From NCBI GenBank assembly GCA_902543245.1, contig CACBXQ010000004.1, positions 23,828 to 87,827 on the forward strand: a stretch of DNA of 64,000 nucleotides, written 5' to 3'. The DNA is from an uncultured Pelagibacteraceae bacterium. GTDB lineage: Bacteria > Pseudomonadota > Alphaproteobacteria > Pelagibacterales > Pelagibacteraceae. Positions 62,089-64,000 of the stretch are shown in pieces (positions within the stretch are counted from its first letter, which is position 1; each line of letters starts with the position of its first letter). The notes beneath the pieces were generated by a model. That model was not told the origin of the DNA. It searched no databases and worked only from the letters and a program-made list of their open reading frames with translations. Made by a program: the position numbers and the translations under genes.

Positions 62089-63186
62089 TTAAAAATTTAA
62101 ACCTCTGTCAGCTAATTTTTTTGTTACTTCATTAATAATCTTATTATTGTTAATTAAATTGAATAATTTTTTAGATACTTTTTGTTTAATAAAACTATCC
62201 TTTGAAAAAAAACTGTTTATGTAATCAATACCTGAAGCAAAAACTATATTTTTATGTTTAACTTTCTTCTCGAACTCTTTAAAGATTTCCGAATCTATTC
62301 TTAAACCTAAATTTTTTCTTCTAATAATTATATTATTAATTTCTTCAATATCCCTTATCGTCATATTAAAACCTTGTCCAGCCAGAGGGTGAATTTGGTG
62401 GATAGATTCTCCAAATAATAAAATATTATTGTGAACATATTTCTTTTGAAGATTAAATTTAAGATTAAAACTTTTAACTTCCGAAAATGATAATATATTA
62501 TAACTATTGTTATAAAAATTAATCAAGTCAATAATCTGTTTATTTGAATAGTTGCTACTTTCTATCATAGAAAAAACAATAGAAGTTGAGAAATTTGAGG
62601 TTGGTAAAAAAGCTAAGGGACCTTTTTTAGTAAATATTTGTAACGCTTTATTATTTTTAAGCTTTTTGTGTTTAATAGTTGTGACATAAGCTTTTCCTAA
62701 ATAATGTTTTTGTATATTAGATTTTGAATAGTTTCTTGAAATTTCATTATTTTTATCACAATTAAAAATTAAACTTATGTTACTTTCGTTAAGTATATTT
62801 TTATAAAAGCTTGTCTTTTTCTTTATTATTAATCGTTGAAATTTTTTATTTTTTTTAAGTTGTAAATTTAATAAATCATAAAGTTTATAATTCTTAATTA
62901 TTGAAAATATTTCTTTTTTGTTACCCTTAAAGTTCAATATCTTTATTATTTGATTTTCCTCTTTTGCAATTTCAATATTTTCAATATCCCACAAATCTTT
63001 ACTACTTATTTTAAGAATCGATTCTTGAATAAATTCTAGATTTTTTTTTGAAATAGAAATAGTTCTAGTACGGTCAATCTTAATTGACTTTTTATCCAAA
63101 TATAATTTAACATTTACGTTATTATTTATTAAACATTTGGCTAAAGCTAAACTAGTAACATTATCTCCTATTAAAATGGCATTCAT
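62089..63186 (-). CDS. UbiH/UbiF/Coq6-family flavin hydroxylase
   Basis: A 365-residue FAD monooxygenase of ubiquinone synthesis. The N terminus AILIGDNVTSLALAKCL is a degenerate Rossmann motif, and the C-terminal FAD-site block is LLFGESIHQIHPLAGQGFNMTIRDIEE, in place of the usual GDAAH. The family hydroxylates the benzoquinol ring; which position cannot be said. It is divergent from ftsK, with 64 bases between. Confidence 0.85.
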   Translation of the reverse strand: MNAILIGDNVTSLALAKCLINNNVNVKLYLDKKSIKIDRTRTISISKKNLEFIQESILKISSKDLWDIENIEIAKEENQIIKILNFKGNKKEIFSIIKNYKLYDLLNLQLKKNKKFQRLIIKKKTSFYKNILNESNISLIFNCDKNNEISRNYSKSNIQKHYLGKAYVTTIKHKKLKNNKALQIFTKKGPLAFLPTSNFSTSIVFSMIESSNYSNKQIIDLINFYNNSYNILSFSEVKSFNLKFNLQKKYVHNNILLFGESIHQIHPLAGQGFNMTIRDIEEINNIIIRRKNLGLRIDSEIFKEFEKKVKHKNIVFASGIDYINSFFSKDSFIKQKVSKKLFNLINNNKIINEVTKKLADRGLNF

Positions 63187-63250
63187 ATATAATTTTTAAT
63201 TTTAACAATAAATATTAAATGATACAAAGCTATTAATTAGACTCAAAATA

Positions 63251-64000
63251 ATGGAAATTAAAAAAATTTTTACTAAATCAGGTCAATTTATTTATAATAG
63301 GTTTATTGAAGTTATTGGCATAACAATATCAATATTTTCAATACTTTTGTTCATTTCTTTATTAACTTATTCGCCAGAAGATCCTAATTTTATTATTTCA
63401 GAGGTTAAAGAAATAAACAATATTTTAGGAACTAAAGGAAGCTATGTATCTGATTTGTTTGTTCAAAGCATAGGTATGATATCAATCTTGGTTTCTTTTT
63501 CTTTTCTATTTACTGGAATAAATATTATGAGAAATAAGAAAGTAATGATACTTCTACAAAATACTTTCTTTGTAATAACTTACATATTATTTGGCTCTCT
63601 TTTTCTTGCTATATATTATCCTGATGCATTTAAATTTTCTATAAATGGAAATGGTGGTTTTGTTGGAAATTACTTAACCGATAGTGCCTTAATACTACTA
63701 GTTGATATTAATCAAAAAATTTCATTCTATGTTTTAATTTTTTTAACTTTATGTTTTTTTCTCATGAGCATTAACTTTAATGTTAAAATGTTTTTAAATT
63801 TTTTTAAAAAACTTAAATTTAAGAATACCAATCAAAATAAAAACGAAGTATCCGAACAAAACGAATATATTAAAGAAATAAATGATGAGGATAGTAAATT
63901 AGTTCAGGAAGATCTGCCTTTTGATAAAATTAAAACAGATAATAAAAATAAAAAAAAATATTTATTACCTCCAATTAAACTTTTGATGGTGCCAAACAAA
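63251..64000 (+). CDS. ftsK: DNA translocase FtsK, N-terminal part (runs off the window)
   Basis: The first 250 codons are open to the window edge. The start MEIKKIFTKSGQFIYNRFIE leads into four hydrophobic helices (about 20-42, 72-92, 101-121, 157-178) with the typical first loop SPEDPNF, then a Lys/Asn/Glu-rich linker and LPPIKLLMVPN-like start of the motor region. FtsK anchors at the septum and pumps chromosome termini. The motor and gamma domains are outside the window. Confidence 0.9.
   Translation, partial: MEIKKIFTKSGQFIYNRFIEVIGITISIFSILLFISLLTYSPEDPNFIISEVKEINNILGTKGSYVSDLFVQSIGMISILVSFSFLFTGINIMRNKKVMILLQNTFFVITYILFGSLFLAIYYPDAFKFSINGNGGFVGNYLTDSALILLVDINQKISFYVLIFLTLCFFLMSINFNVKMFLNFFKKLKFKNTNQNKNEVSEQNEYIKEINDEDSKLVQEDLPFDKIKTDNKNKKKYLLPPIKLLMVPNK

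Noticed and set aside
1-64000. Prophage, insertion sequences, integrons, CRISPR arrays or toxin-antitoxin pairs
   Set aside because: No transposase, integrase, Cas or phage structural protein and no direct repeats flanking islands were seen; all major frames are core genes.

Overview
The window is a gene-dense, AT-rich (by eye near 30% GC) piece of an alphaproteobacterial chromosome that reads as SAR11 / Candidatus Pelagibacter. The reasons are a 369-residue DmdA (DMSP demethylase) of the length I recall for the characterised Pelagibacter enzyme, extreme compaction (median intergenic gap of a few bases, no gap above about 200 bases), Lys/Asn/Ile-rich proteins, and alphaproteobacterial families such as IalB, DUF2794 and a heparinase II/III next to purH. 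No phage, insertion sequence, CRISPR array or integron was seen; this is core genome.

Region 1 (1-18.7 kb, all minus strand): one uninterrupted run of genes read from ffh down to sucC, with gaps of at most 27 bases. In transcription order: structured RNA leader, ffh, rpsP, trmD, rplS, leuC, leuD, leuB, dmdC, dmdB, an alpha/beta hydrolase, dmdA, asd, sdhC, sdhD, sdhA, sdhB, mmsA, mdh, sucC (partial). It joins protein targeting and translation, leucine synthesis, DMSP demethylation and methylmercaptopropionate breakdown, lysine/methionine/threonine precursor synthesis, and the TCA cycle.

Region 2 (18.7-20.5 kb, plus): dapF and ftsY. Region 3 (20.5-36.7 kb, minus): hspQ, ccmCDEFGH (cytochrome c maturation), a PagL-like outer-membrane lipase, then 2-hydroxy-acid/2-oxo-acid metabolism (FMN lactate dehydrogenase, aminotransferase, FAD D-lactate/glycolate oxidase, D-2-hydroxyacid dehydrogenase), a DctPQM TRAP importer whose binding protein resembles 2-oxoacid binders, an amidase and three small or unknown membrane proteins.

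Region 4 (36.7-42.4 kb): ispZ/yciB, DUF2794, a Bax-inhibitor-like protein, an aldo/keto reductase, IalB, argG, and a photolyase-type FAD domain protein. Region 5 (42.3-45 kb): a compact light-related cluster of a 42-residue DUF2256 zinc-ribbon-like protein, a DCC thiol protein, a (6-4)-type photolyase relative without its iron-sulfur cysteines, and an SDR protein without its catalytic tyrosine. Region 6 (45-49 kb, minus): folD, yggT, an MscS channel, hemD, hemC. Region 7 (48.9-55.3 kb): tsaD, EVE protein, acs, an unknown protein, and a two-part sodium:carboxylate symporter, together an acetate uptake and activation module. Region 8 (55.3-64 kb): YggT-like protein, rpe, heparinase-like protein, purH, phhB with an upstream tRNA-Gly(GCC), a TPR-sulfotransferase, a LON-domain protein, a UbiH-family hydroxylase and the start of ftsK.

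Points that most deserve a second look: the uncharacterised hydrolase inside the dmd cluster, which appears to start at CTG; the light cluster, with two unusual photolyase relatives; a 13-bp inverted repeat over the predicted start of the ccm transcript; the structured ffh leader; and a tRNA promoter whose -10 box contains the stop codon of the preceding gene. No stretch above 300 bases lacks a gene. Positions, motifs and reading frames were read directly; family names come from recognition of sequence, not from searches.
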